Made by a program: the position numbers and the translations under genes. 64,000 nucleotides of DNA, taken from contig JADJNF010000004.1 in the NCBI GenBank assembly GCA_016714445.1, positions 186,001 to 250,000 on the forward strand, in the 5' to 3' direction. Below the pieces are notes generated by a model. It was not told the origin of the DNA, did no database searches, and worked only from the letters and a program-made list of their open reading frames with translations. This DNA is from Saprospiraceae bacterium. GTDB taxonomy: Bacteria; Bacteroidota; Bacteroidia; Chitinophagales; Saprospiraceae. Positions 29,012 to 37,177 of the stretch are shown piece after piece (the first letter of the stretch is position 1; each line of letters opens with the position of its first letter).

Positions 29012-29187
29012 TAGCAATCCGAACGGGATTCGAACCCGTATCCCTGTTTTTCAGGTAGTAAGGCTGTAAATACGCTTCCCTACTGACACTCTTGTGATGT
29101 TCGGTGCAACTGTAAATCTACCTATCTGTCCGAAAAGGTCAGACCGGAATATCCTTGCACTCCATGGTTGAGCATTTTACCACAGCT
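29012..29187 (-). ncRNA. tRNA-like structured RNA, copy 1 (downstream of slipin)
   Basis: The RNA ends with a perfect T-arm, ACGGG-TTCGAAT-CCCGT (29023-29039), followed by an acceptor-like 3' strand TTCGGATTGC that can pair with GCACCGAA inside the element. Between them lie a 7-bp stem (AGTAGGG with CCTTACT) and a short hairpin at the place of a long variable arm. Upstream is another hairpin, TCTG-A-CC…GG-A-CAGA. A second copy at 32582-32760 keeps these stems while the loops differ. It starts about 65 nt after the slipin stop and reads the same way, so it is probably co-transcribed. It is not an ordinary tRNA: D-arm and anticodon loop are not canonical. Confidence 0.6.
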
Positions 29188-29254
29188 TTTCCTTTTAAGC
29201 TACCGGATCATGAAAATTGCAGAGACACTTATTAAAAATTGTCCCTGCATATTA

Positions 29255-30349
29255 CTACTTCACAAATATCTGCTTCAACTGATCTACGATCTGTCCGCTG
29301 CCAGACAAGGTGATGTTGCTGATTTTGTCAGCGATTTTCTCCACGTATTCCATCTCTTTGAGCTTGAAAAGCATGGCGTTGTCTTCCATGAGCTTTGCAG
29401 TATTTAGCAAGCTACGTGTCGAAGCGGTCTCCTCACGGCGTGTGATGATATTGGCTTGTGCTCTCTTTTCGGCGATCAATACCTGGTTCATGATTTCTCG
29501 GATGTCTCCTGGCAAGATGATATCCTTCAATCCGCAAGATTTTACTTCCACACCAAGGTCAGTGGCTTTGGTTATGACATCATTTAAGACAAACTCTGAC
29601 AGATTTTCTTTGGTTTCCATCAATTCGTCGAAAGTCAATTTGCCTACATACTCACGGATAGCCAATTGCATGATGACGTAGAGTTGTTTTTCAAACTCCT
29701 TGTTCTCTACCAAAGCTTTGATGATGTCTGTCACTTTGTACTGCAAGGTAAAATTCAATCGCAACTGTGCTTTATCTTTGGTCAAAATTTCCTGGCCAGG
29801 TATCTCCATATTGATGAGACGCATATCTGTTTTTAACACAGTAATTTCAATGGCGTTTTTCCAATACATATAGGTACCTGCATCCAATATTTGCTTCATT
29901 TCGCCATCTACAAAAAGAATTCCCTTTTCAAAACTCTCTACCTTATATGCTCGCACAAAAGTACCTGAAAGATTTTGCAATGCTTTTTTGTCTATATCTG
30001 ATTCTATCTCAATTTTGGACAAATCTGCCGTTTGAAATTGGTAGGTGTTGATATCATTTTTCCAGAAAAAATACTTCCCTGGCGTTAATAGACGATGATA
30101 CACCTTGTCTTTATATACAATCGCCATTTCATTATCTGCCACATTGATCAAAATTGTTTTGGCGGCAAAATCCTTGTCCAGGCTCAATACTTCCGCATTG
30201 ATATCTATCGGAAATTGTTTTGACATGTCAAATATTTTAACATCTGCCCAGGGCAACATCCAATAGATGCCTAAATTTAATACCCGGATAAGCTCTCTGT
30301 TTTTGAAAACTAAACCGATACAATTGGTATTTACAACTACTTTTTTCAT
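29255..30349 (-). CDS. Slipin (SPFH/band-7 family protein)
   Basis: 364 residues from the ATG at 30349; the frame is open to 30466, but MKKVVVNTNCIGLVFKN is the usual slipin-type start. It contains a duplicated SPFH-like beta module followed by the band-7 core (EIPGQEILTKDKAQLRLNFTLQYKV near 215-240) and a helical C-terminus with AEKRAQANIITRREETASTRSLLNTAKLMEDN. As I recall, slipins of this kind accompany RtcB or Ro60 in bacterial RNA repair operons. Here it lies between two tRNA-like RNAs and shares its upstream promoter/operator with the Hen1 operon. Its molecular role in RNA repair is unknown. Confidence 0.85.
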   Translation of the reverse strand: MKKVVVNTNCIGLVFKNRELIRVLNLGIYWMLPWADVKIFDMSKQFPIDINAEVLSLDKDFAAKTILINVADNEMAIVYKDKVYHRLLTPGKYFFWKNDINTYQFQTADLSKIEIESDIDKKALQNLSGTFVRAYKVESFEKGILFVDGEMKQILDAGTYMYWKNAIEITVLKTDMRLINMEIPGQEILTKDKAQLRLNFTLQYKVTDIIKALVENKEFEKQLYVIMQLAIREYVGKLTFDELMETKENLSEFVLNDVITKATDLGVEVKSCGLKDIILPGDIREIMNQVLIAEKRAQANIITRREETASTRSLLNTAKLMEDNAMLFKLKEMEYVEKIADKISNITLSGSGQIVDQLKQIFVK

Positions 30350-30626
30350 TTTGAAAATATTTAAAAAATTACTACTAAAAAACATACTACTAAAAAATGC
30401 ACAATCAGAATACATTCGTCCATACATTACGGAATCATCTTCGGAGCCATCGGGATCAGCCATCATTTGGGATTTTTGATAAATAGATTTACATCCATTA
30501 ATCAGTCCTCGCTCATGATCGGCGGACGGAGATTTTTCGTATTATAATTTCAAAGTGATGTACAGACTGCCTTGATTATCCAAAGATTTTCTTGGCGGAA
30601 TGTATTCGTCATGTGCAAAAGTGTTT

Positions 30627-30652
30627 AAAAAAAGCTACCGTGACAGGATAGT
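30627..30652 (-). terminator. Possible terminator of the permuted tRNA-like RNA
   Basis: On the minus strand CTATCC and GGTAG form a 5-bp stem with one bulge and a TGTCAC loop, followed by C and seven T. This would end the small RNA before slipin, with read-through feeding slipin. Confidence 0.45.
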
Positions 30653-30916
30653 GAAGGATTCGAACCTTCTGCGTCCAAGGTTTGCTGCTCTAACCACTGA
30701 GCTATTCGGCTTTTGACCGAAACGGGAGTCGAACCCATGACCCGCAAATTATGCGCCACTTCACATCTTACTCGTCAGAATACAATCAACATTGCACTAT
30801 GGAGCTATACAGAAACTCTCAACTATGGACTTGTACAGATATAAAAGCGACTTCTTCAACACATTACTGTGATATATTTTGAGTTTGAACAACTTTTTGT
30901 TCCTTTATCATCATTG
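30627..30916 (-). ncRNA. YrlA-like RNA with a circularly permuted tRNA module
   Basis: The module at 30681-30748 reads in order: anticodon-stem 3' strand TTTGC, variable loop GGGTC, T-arm ATGGG-TTCGACT-CCCGT, acceptor 3' strand TTCGGT, a CAAAA loop, acceptor 5' strand GCCGAA, TA linker, D-arm GCTC-AGTGGTTA-GAGC, A, anticodon-stem 5' strand GCAAA. All stem lengths are those of tRNA and both anticodon strands pair perfectly, but the order is permuted, as in the tRNA-like module of YrlA-type bacterial Y RNAs. GTGAAG and CTTCAC outside can extend the stem. A further T-arm-like hairpin lies at 30653-30669. The 5' end is set by the TACCTTTG box, the 3' end by the T-run. Confidence 0.72.
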
Positions 30917-30922
30917 ACGATG

Positions 30923-30958
30923 CAAAGGTAAAAGCACAGTGCGCAACCTTTTTGCGTA
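30923..30958 (-). promoter_or_regulatory. Promoter and operator of the tRNA-like RNA/slipin unit
   Basis: A -7 box TACCTTTG (30923-30930) lies 9 nt from the palindrome TACGCAA-N5-TTGCGCA (30940-30958, one mismatch). Sequence, order and spacing match the promoter of the RNA repair operon at 23754-23789. It faces the small RNA and slipin. Confidence 0.7.
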
Positions 30959-31161
30959 GTAAAAATTATTTTGAGTTTTTATTGAAATATTTTTAAACCT
31001 ATGTGTGATGTAGGTTTTCGCGTATGCATCTGAAGGGGTATTTTTCAGATTACACAGATGCAAGTTACCTAAGTAAAGAAAATTTGTTGAATTTTTGTTG
31101 ACGGTGAGCAAAAAGCAATGTTTCAAGTGTTTTATTAAACCAAATTTCAAAAAAAATAAAC

Positions 31162-31169
31162 TAATTTTG
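31162..31169 (+). promoter_or_regulatory. Promoter -7 box of the 31.2-kb lipoprotein operon
   Basis: TAATTTTG fits TAnnTTTG and lies 29 nt before the ATG at 31199. Confidence 0.45.
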
Positions 31170-31198
31170 TAGTTATAATTTTCATTTGAACATAAACA

Positions 31199-31714
31199 AT
31201 GCTAAAACAGATCAAATATTTACCCGTAGCCATATTGGTTTTGTTGATCTCTTGTAAGAATACATCGGACAAACAAAGTACACATTTAGCCAATGTAGGT
31301 ATTATCCCAAAAGATGAATCTGTAGATGACTCAAATTTCCAACCATGTCATGAAGATTATAGTTTATTTTACTACCAAGTAGACAATAGCGATCATCTAT
31401 ATAAAGGAGAAAAACCAGCTATAGTAAAAACGTTTGATGATATTAAGTTGCCTGCAATTGATCAAAATGATGGGTATGTAACGATAAGGTTTCTTGTCAA
31501 TTGCAAAGGCGAAACAGGTAGATTCAGGGTAGAACAAGTAGATTTTGAATACAAAGACAAAGAATTTGAAGGTGAACTGGTAACTCAATTGCTGGAAAAA
31601 ACCAAACAACTTGATGGATGGTGGCCAGCGACCAGAGAAGGTTATAAATGTGATTATTACAAATATTTAACTTTTAAAATTATCAATAATCAAACAGTCG
31701 ATATTTTGCCATGA
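31199..31714 (+). CDS. Lipoprotein of unknown function
   Basis: 171 residues with a lipoprotein signal (LLISC). The C-terminal part (VTIRFLVNCKGETGRFRV…) weakly resembles the TonB C-terminal-type fold seen in many Bacteroidota envelope proteins. It overlaps the following TPR gene as ATGA and so is co-translated with it. Its location just upstream of the divergent RNA repair-type promoter may be accidental. Confidence 0.65.
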   Translation: MLKQIKYLPVAILVLLISCKNTSDKQSTHLANVGIIPKDESVDDSNFQPCHEDYSLFYYQVDNSDHLYKGEKPAIVKTFDDIKLPAIDQNDGYVTIRFLVNCKGETGRFRVEQVDFEYKDKEFEGELVTQLLEKTKQLDGWWPATREGYKCDYYKYLTFKIINNQTVDILP

Positions 31715-32529
31715 TAAAAAAAATCATAACGCTCTTAATTGTATTTTTAGTTGGAACAAGTTATGGCCCGCCCAATTGTAATATTTATAAAAGTGATGAA
31801 AATTGTTACAAAGCATGCCGGAAAGCGGAAAAAGCAATAAGCTATGATCAAGGTGACAGAAAGTCTCAAGAATATTTTGACGAGTCAATAGCTCTATGTC
31901 CTAATTTCGATTATTCGTACTATGAAAAAGCCGTACCTTATGCCAAAAGGGGTTTGATAAAAGAATGGAAACAAATGATAGATAAGGCAGTGGAGATTAA
32001 CCCTAGGGAACATTTGCTTACTAGAGGTTGGTATCACTTTTTCTTTATGCATAATTATGAGGCAGCAATAAAAGATATTGATGCTGCAGGCCTTATCATT
32101 AAGGGAGATATTGGTTACACCGGTGATGGTGTATACCATCTAAATATATTGAAAGCAGTATGTTATAAAAAATTAGGAAACAATGAAAAGGCTATTGATA
32201 TTATAGAGAACCAATTGGCACTTGAAGATCATCATTTTGGCTTATATGATTATCTGCATTTAGGAGTTTTATATTTGGAAAAGAAAGATTACAATAAAGC
32301 AATAGAAAGTTTGAACAAACAAGAAAGTTTCTCCGATGTAAGTGAAATATATTATTACAAAGCCCTGGTTTTAAAAGGGTTAAAGAAATTAGATGAATAC
32401 AAACTGTACTTAGAAAAAGCCAAAGAATATTACTTAAAAGAGAAAACAATGAGTAATCCCTATAGGCAAATGATTGACGAAATCTATTTGGTTGATATAG
32501 AAAATGAAATGGATAAAGCTTCAAAGTAG
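31711..32529 (+). CDS. Secreted tetratricopeptide-repeat protein
   Basis: 272 residues, signal peptide at the N-terminus, then helical TPR-type repeats (for example NNEKAIDIIENQLAL and KKDYNKAIESLNKQ). It is probably a scaffold for protein contacts in the periplasm. It is coupled to the upstream lipoprotein by a 4-nt overlap, and its end faces the duplicated tRNA-like RNA. Confidence 0.72.
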   Translation: MIKKIITLLIVFLVGTSYGPPNCNIYKSDENCYKACRKAEKAISYDQGDRKSQEYFDESIALCPNFDYSYYEKAVPYAKRGLIKEWKQMIDKAVEINPREHLLTRGWYHFFFMHNYEAAIKDIDAAGLIIKGDIGYTGDGVYHLNILKAVCYKKLGNNEKAIDIIENQLALEDHHFGLYDYLHLGVLYLEKKDYNKAIESLNKQESFSDVSEIYYYKALVLKGLKKLDEYKLYLEKAKEYYLKEKTMSNPYRQMIDEIYLVDIENEMDKASK

Positions 32530-32581
32530 TATATATACAAAAAAAGCATTAGTTTATAAGAACTTCTAATAAATGAATAAA

Positions 32582-32760
32582 TAGCAATCCGAACGGGATT
32601 CGAACCCGTATCCCTGTTGTCCGGCGGATAGTAAGGCTGTAAATACGCTTCCCTACTGACAATCCTGTGATCTTCGGTGCAACTGTAAAGTCTACCTATC
32701 TGCCCGCTCAGGTCAGACCGGAATATCCTTACACTCCATGGCTCTTGATTTTCCACAGCT
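32582..32760 (-). ncRNA. tRNA-like structured RNA, copy 2
   Basis: Second copy of the 29012-29187 element with the same 3' T-arm (32593-32609), acceptor-like end and internal stems. Differences cluster in loops: the hairpin loop TTTTC of copy 1 is TGAGC here, and the variable-arm region is changed. It directly follows a fragment of the slipin gene, and the join falls in an AAAGCTGTGG stretch common to both. It is probably a duplication of the slipin/RNA region; whether it is transcribed is unclear because the nearby promoter was not duplicated. Confidence 0.55.
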
Positions 32761-32873
32761 TTGATGATGTCTGGTACTTTATACTGCAATGTAAAATTCA
32801 ATCGCAATTGCGCTTTATTCTTGGTCAAAATTTCCTGATCAGGTATCTTCAAGTTGATGATTAAACATTTCAA
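32748..32873 (-). pseudogene. Internal fragment of a second slipin gene
   Basis: About 42 codons (…IPDQEILTKNKAQLRLNF then TLQYKVPDIIKA) match the middle of the slipin at 29255-30349 with a few changes. It has neither start nor C-terminus and runs into tRNA-like copy 2. It is the remnant of a duplication of the slipin unit. From 32874 to 32961 I see nothing. Confidence 0.75.
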
Positions 32874-32961
32874 TTTTCACACCAAATAAGAAGTAATTTT
32901 ATTTAGAGCATGTTTAAAAATTCCATCATTTGGCTACAAGTAGCATAATTTTAATTTACTC

Positions 32962-33687
32962 TTATACTGATTTCAGTTTCTTCCGGACTTCATATTTTTC
33001 ATAGTAATACGCAAAAATACATATCATCACCAGGGATGGCAATAAATTTTCCAGGCTAATTTCACCCAGTTTAAGTAAAAGAATGGAAATACCTATGATG
33101 AGGACACCACCAACTGCACTAAGACTATCCTGAACATTTTTACTGAAAATATGCTTTAGCTTATAGGCAAACATCGTCATTCCTCCCTGAAATATCAGCA
33201 TAGGTATAATAGAAAACCATACTCCTATGCCATAAGTGGATGCCAGCGCTATGGAAGAGAAACCATCCAGCATAGATTTTACGTAAAGTAGCTCCCTTTT
33301 GTTTTGGAGACCTTCTTCAAGAGCTCCTACTATGGTCATAGATCCCACACAAAATAGCAGAAACGCAGTGATTAAACCTTCAGAAAATTGCGAATCACTA
33401 TTGCCTATCCAAAGTTTCAGACCATCTGACAATTCAGTAAATATCAAATCTACTCTTATCCATTGCCCAAAGATAGCACCGATAATCAAACTAAACATAA
33501 ATATAAGCAGATACCCTTCAGGCAGTCGAAGTGCCATCTTGATTCCGATCAACAGCGTACCTAATCCTACCGCCTGAAATACAATGGCCTGAATATCTTC
33601 TGAGAAAAATTGCTTCAACCATAACCCTAACAGGCTTCCGATTGTTACTGTTAACATATTGACTAAAGTTGCTTTGGGCCAGTTCAT
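32962..33687 (-). CDS. DUF554 (YqgA-like) membrane protein
   Basis: The start is taken as the ATG at 33687 (MNWPKATLVNMLTVTIGSLLG), since the family begins this way; the longer frame reaches into lpxK. About 241 residues with seven hydrophobic segments and the glycine-rich FCVGSMTIVGALEEGL motif of DUF554. The family is thought to be a transporter, but its substrate is unknown. It is divergent from lpxK with about 64 nt between starts. Confidence 0.85.
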   Translation of the reverse strand: MNWPKATLVNMLTVTIGSLLGLWLKQFFSEDIQAIVFQAVGLGTLLIGIKMALRLPEGYLLIFMFSLIIGAIFGQWIRVDLIFTELSDGLKLWIGNSDSQFSEGLITAFLLFCVGSMTIVGALEEGLQNKRELLYVKSMLDGFSSIALASTYGIGVWFSIIPMLIFQGGMTMFAYKLKHIFSKNVQDSLSAVGGVLIIGISILLLKLGEISLENLLPSLVMICIFAYYYEKYEVRKKLKSV

Positions 33688-33751
33688 GTTTTGAATGATT
33701 AGATGGTACAATAATAAGTGATTTGAGCCAATTGACCAATAAAAAATATTT

Positions 33752-34819
33752 ATGTTCAGAAGAATCGTTATAAGAGTTTTATTATCTCCGTTTGCACTTT
33801 TGTATGGATTTATCATTTCCTTTGTAAATCTCTCTTACGATATAGGTTTGCTGAAAGCATCAAAATTTAGTGTGCCCGTCATAGGGATCGGAAACTTAAG
33901 TATAGGCGGGGCCGGAAAAACTCCTCATATCGAATATCTGATAGAAATGCTCAAAGACTATATAGACATTGCCACTCTGAGTAGGGGTTACAAAAGGCAA
34001 ACCAAAGGATTCAGATATGTACAGCCCCATGATACTGCTTTGACCGTGGGTGATGAACCTCTCCAATACAGAAGAAAGTATCCGGAAATAGTAGTATCTG
34101 TATCTGAAAGCAGAGCATATGCAATCCCTCAGATCCTCCAGCAATACCCAAACACACAGGCCATCCTTCTTGATGATGCATTTCAGCACAGGAGTGTAAA
34201 ACCAGGACTCAATATATTACTTACACCTTATGATATGTTATTTACTGATGATTATTTGCTGCCGGCAGGAAGACTTAGAGAATGGAGGTCAGGGTATAAG
34301 CGGGCAGACATTATCATTGTTTCAAAATGTCCCGCCGTTATGGATATTCCAAAAAAACAAAGTATCACTAGTGCAATAAACCCGGCAAAATATCAGCGTA
34401 TATATTTTTCGTACTACGAATATGGTTATCCTTATAATTTTTTTCAAACTTCACAAAAGATTTCTTTAGATAAAGAGCTCGATGTCATTTTGCTCAGCGC
34501 CATAGCAAATACGGAATATTTGTTGCAATATCTGGATGCCAATGTGAAGTCAGTCAGTGAGATAGAATATGAGGATCATCACCTTTTTGACCATCACGAT
34601 ATTGAAAAAATATTAAAAGTTTTTCAAAATCATAGCAGCCAAAGGAAATTGATACTCACGACCGAAAAAGATGCCATGAGGCTTGAAATGCACAATGATG
34701 TCTTAATGGCCAATAAAATTCCGGTCTATGTTCTACCGGCAAAGGTTAAGTTTCACTTTGATGAAGGTAAGGCGTTTGAAGATGATATCAGAAAGTTTCT
34801 TTTGGATTTTGAAGTATAA
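33752..34819 (+). CDS. lpxK: Tetraacyldisaccharide 4'-kinase
   Basis: 355 residues. LpxK phosphorylates the 4' position of the lipid A disaccharide precursor at the inner membrane. It has an N-terminal membrane segment, a P-loop GNLSIGGAGKTP at 47-58, LSRGYKR near 76, and DDAFQHR near 142, all typical of the family. The gene is complete. Its last 139 bp lie inside the long direct duplication made by the downstream IS1634-type element, so a 3' copy (36730-36868) is found on the other side. Confidence 0.93.
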   Translation: MFRRIVIRVLLSPFALLYGFIISFVNLSYDIGLLKASKFSVPVIGIGNLSIGGAGKTPHIEYLIEMLKDYIDIATLSRGYKRQTKGFRYVQPHDTALTVGDEPLQYRRKYPEIVVSVSESRAYAIPQILQQYPNTQAILLDDAFQHRSVKPGLNILLTPYDMLFTDDYLLPAGRLREWRSGYKRADIIIVSKCPAVMDIPKKQSITSAINPAKYQRIYFSYYEYGYPYNFFQTSQKISLDKELDVILLSAIANTEYLLQYLDANVKSVSEIEYEDHHLFDHHDIEKILKVFQNHSSQRKLILTTEKDAMRLEMHNDVLMANKIPVYVLPAKVKFHFDEGKAFEDDIRKFLLDFEV

Positions 34820-35127
34820 GATATAATTAATGTACTATTTGAATGAATACAGTTACTTTTGCATCAGACGGCCATAAATGTTAATGCTGAAGTAAATCAA
34901 TACATGGAATTCGGTCTTTTAAATGTGATGCAAATTGCCGGAGCTGTAGGTATTTTTATCTATGGTATGAAGCTCATGAGTGAAGGAATACAACGAGCAG
35001 CAGAAATCAACTTAGAAATACACTCAGCAATCTGACCAATAATAAATGGCTAGGGTTTTTAACAGGATTTATTGTCACTGGACTGATCCAATCTTCTTCA
35101 GCCACCACTGTAATGATCGTTAGTTTT
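34681..35127 (+). repeat. Left copy of the long direct repeat flanking the IS1634-type element
   Basis: 447 bp that repeat as 36730-37177 on the other side of the insertion. It contains the lpxK 3' end and the promoter and first part of the Na/Pi cotransporter gene. The two copies differ at about five positions, including one lost G in GCAGAAATC of this copy. The cotransporter part here (34907-35127) is thus a broken 5' fragment. Confidence 0.93.
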
Positions 35128-36729
35128 CCTGACTTGTCCCTTTTAGTGCGGTGGAAATAATTTGGCCACCAGTTTGGCCATGTTTTGAGTTTTCTCTGCC
35201 TTTACGGTGACGGTTTTATGCGTTATATGATTTAGGATTTGGCCATCTACCATTTTTTTAGATTCATCTAAGAACTTTCTTATCGATACACCTGCCTTTA
35301 TTTCGATGTGCTTTGAGATAACTAAAGCCATAAAACATATCAGTATGTGAAGTTTTATAGGTTGTTCCTTAAAATGGAATATAGGTCTGGTTCGCAGGTC
35401 ACCTTTAGACACTCTAAATGCCTGTTCTATTTTATAAAGTTCGTGGTAACGTTCAATTATGGTTTTATTGTCCGCTATATTTTCTTCTAAGCTTGTGTAG
35501 TAGCCTTTGATGCCGAGTAGCTTTTTAGTTTTTTCGATAAGCTCTTCGTTAAGTTCCAGTTTTTGATCATTGGTCTTCGTAAATTTTAGTTTTCTGCTCT
35601 TGGATGGTACTTCTACTACCTGCTTTGCTTTTTCGATTTGTTTGTTCATTTCATACAAATCTTTGCGGTATCGTACAGAAGAATAACTGCAAATCAAATA
35701 ACCTAATTCCGTCTTTATCCTGATACTTTTACCATCTTGTCTGACGATTTGCTCGTCTATTGTTCCAAGGAGCTTTATGGAGAGATTACCCAATCTTGCG
35801 CCTACTATATAGTTGATTTCGTTTTGATTTAAGTGTGTAATGTTTTCTGAACTAATCATTGCCGCATCTGCTACTACTGTAAATTCTTTGACCTTGTTTC
35901 TTCCGATAAAATTTTTTATGGTGGGAATAATGGTATGTCCTTCAAAAGTATTTCCACTGAATATTTCAAATGCGATAGGAAATCCTTCTTTGGTAACCAT
36001 TAGTGCCACTAATATTTGTGGTTGCTGAGATTTACTGTCTTTTGAAAAGCCGTTCTTTCGTAGCTCGTCTTCTTCGAAGGTCTCAAAGTAAAGTGTTGTC
36101 ACATCGTAAAAAACAATGTCAAAGTTGAACGAATAATGCTCTTTTGCAAAATCTACAACGCTCATCTCTACCTTTTCTTTTAAATCAACGCATTGTGGAG
36201 CTATCTTGTAATAGCTTTTACGGCTATGTTTTATGCCAAAAAACTGTTCCATCAGTTCTAGAGAACGAAGTTTGGATGCTGGTTCAAAAATTCTCATGGT
36301 TACTAAATCATTCAATAAAAGCGGCAGCTCAGCAAACCCCATTTTATCCTGTATGGCACTAATCTGTTGGTAGAAAAATTATATTGAACTCCAATAAAGG
36401 TACAATGACTGAGATGAATTAATCTATTTGGACTTTCGTCGGGAAAAATGGATAATTGCTTAGAAAAGTCTTTGATCCATTCTTCGGCTAATAATATTAG
36501 CTCATCCATCTCGGCTTCAGTATGAGCAGATCCTATATGCTGCAAAATGGTTCGTTTGTTGTTTTGATACCGTACAATTTGAACCGCTTTGGCTTTTGAT
36601 GCGGTGTTTACTACCCTAATTTTCATGACAAAATACCCCTTTAGTGCGGTAAATTTATTGAAAAAAATCATTATTATGCTGATAATCAAACATTTAAAAA
36701 CGCACTAAATTTACTTGAGACAAGTCAGG
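35128..36729. mobile_element. IS1634-family insertion sequence
   Basis: 1602-bp element ending in inverted repeats (CCTGACTTGTC at 35128 and its complement ending at 36729). It carries one transposase, frameshifted, on the minus strand. It is flanked by a direct repeat of about 448 bp; very long, variable target duplications are a known property of IS1634 in Mycoplasma. Both neighbouring genes remain complete, one on each side, because of the duplication. Confidence 0.88.
35143..36625 (-). pseudogene. IS1634-family transposase in two frames
   Basis: IS4-like DDE transposase. The N-terminal frame (MKIRVVNTASKAKAVQ…, ATG at about 36625) ends at 36312; the C-terminal frame (…ISAIQDKMGFAELP…) runs to 35143. 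Catalytic Asp residues are in FYDVTTLYFE and VVADAAMIS, Glu in YKIEQAFR. The frames join by a -1 shift at the A5 run 36374-36378 (T run on the coding strand), giving QYNFFYQQISAIQDK. Either programmed slippage, a missing base, or decay explains this. Confidence 0.82.
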
Positions 36730-37177
36730 GCTTGAAATGCACAATGATGTCTTAATGGCCAATAAAATTCCGGTCTATGTTCTACCGGCAAAGGTTAAGT
36801 TTCACTTTGATGAAGGTAGGAAGTTTGAAGATGATATCAGAAAGTTTCTTTTGGATTTTGAAGTATAAGATATAATTAATGTACTATTTGAATGAATACA
36901 GTTACTTTTGCATCAGACGGCCATAAATGTTAATGCTGAAGTAAATCAATACATGGAATTCGGTCTTTTAAATGTGATGCAAATTGCCGGAGCTATAGGT
37001 ATTTTTATCTATGGTATGAAGCTCATGAGTGAAGGAATACAACGAGCAGCAGGAAATCAACTTAGAAATACACTCAGCAATCTGACCAATAATAAATGGC
37101 TAGGGTTTTTAACAGGATTTATTGTCACTGGACTGATCCAATCTTCTTCAGCCACCACTGTAATGATCGTTAGTTTT
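36730..37177 (+). repeat. Right copy of the long direct repeat flanking the IS1634-type element
   Basis: 448 bp, nearly identical to 34681-35127. It starts with a 139-bp copy of the lpxK 3' end (36730-36868), which has no reading function, and goes on into the intact cotransporter promoter and gene. Confidence 0.93.
36903..36910 (+). promoter_or_regulatory. Promoter -7 box of the Na/Pi cotransporter gene
   Basis: TACTTTTG matches TAnnTTTG and lies 42 nt before the ATG at 36953. A TTG at 36908 inside this box can therefore not be the start codon. The duplicated copy is in the left repeat. Confidence 0.55.

Noticed and set aside
29023..29039. A tRNA on the plus strand using the same T-arm
   Set aside because: TTCGAA is palindromic, but on the plus strand the loop would start with A and not with the conserved TTC, so the minus strand fits better.
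29012..29187. An ordinary tRNA gene, suggested by the perfect T-arm
   Set aside because: The 5' acceptor strand, D-arm and a 7-nt anticodon loop cannot be placed at normal distances. It is kept only as a tRNA-like RNA.
30911..31150. A 79-codon frame on the minus strand
   Set aside because: It covers the operator and promoter of the small RNA unit and has no protein-like features.
32484..32873. A 129-codon protein overlapping tRNA-like copy 2
   Set aside because: Only its first third resembles slipin; the rest is read through the structured RNA. It is treated as a slipin fragment plus RNA.
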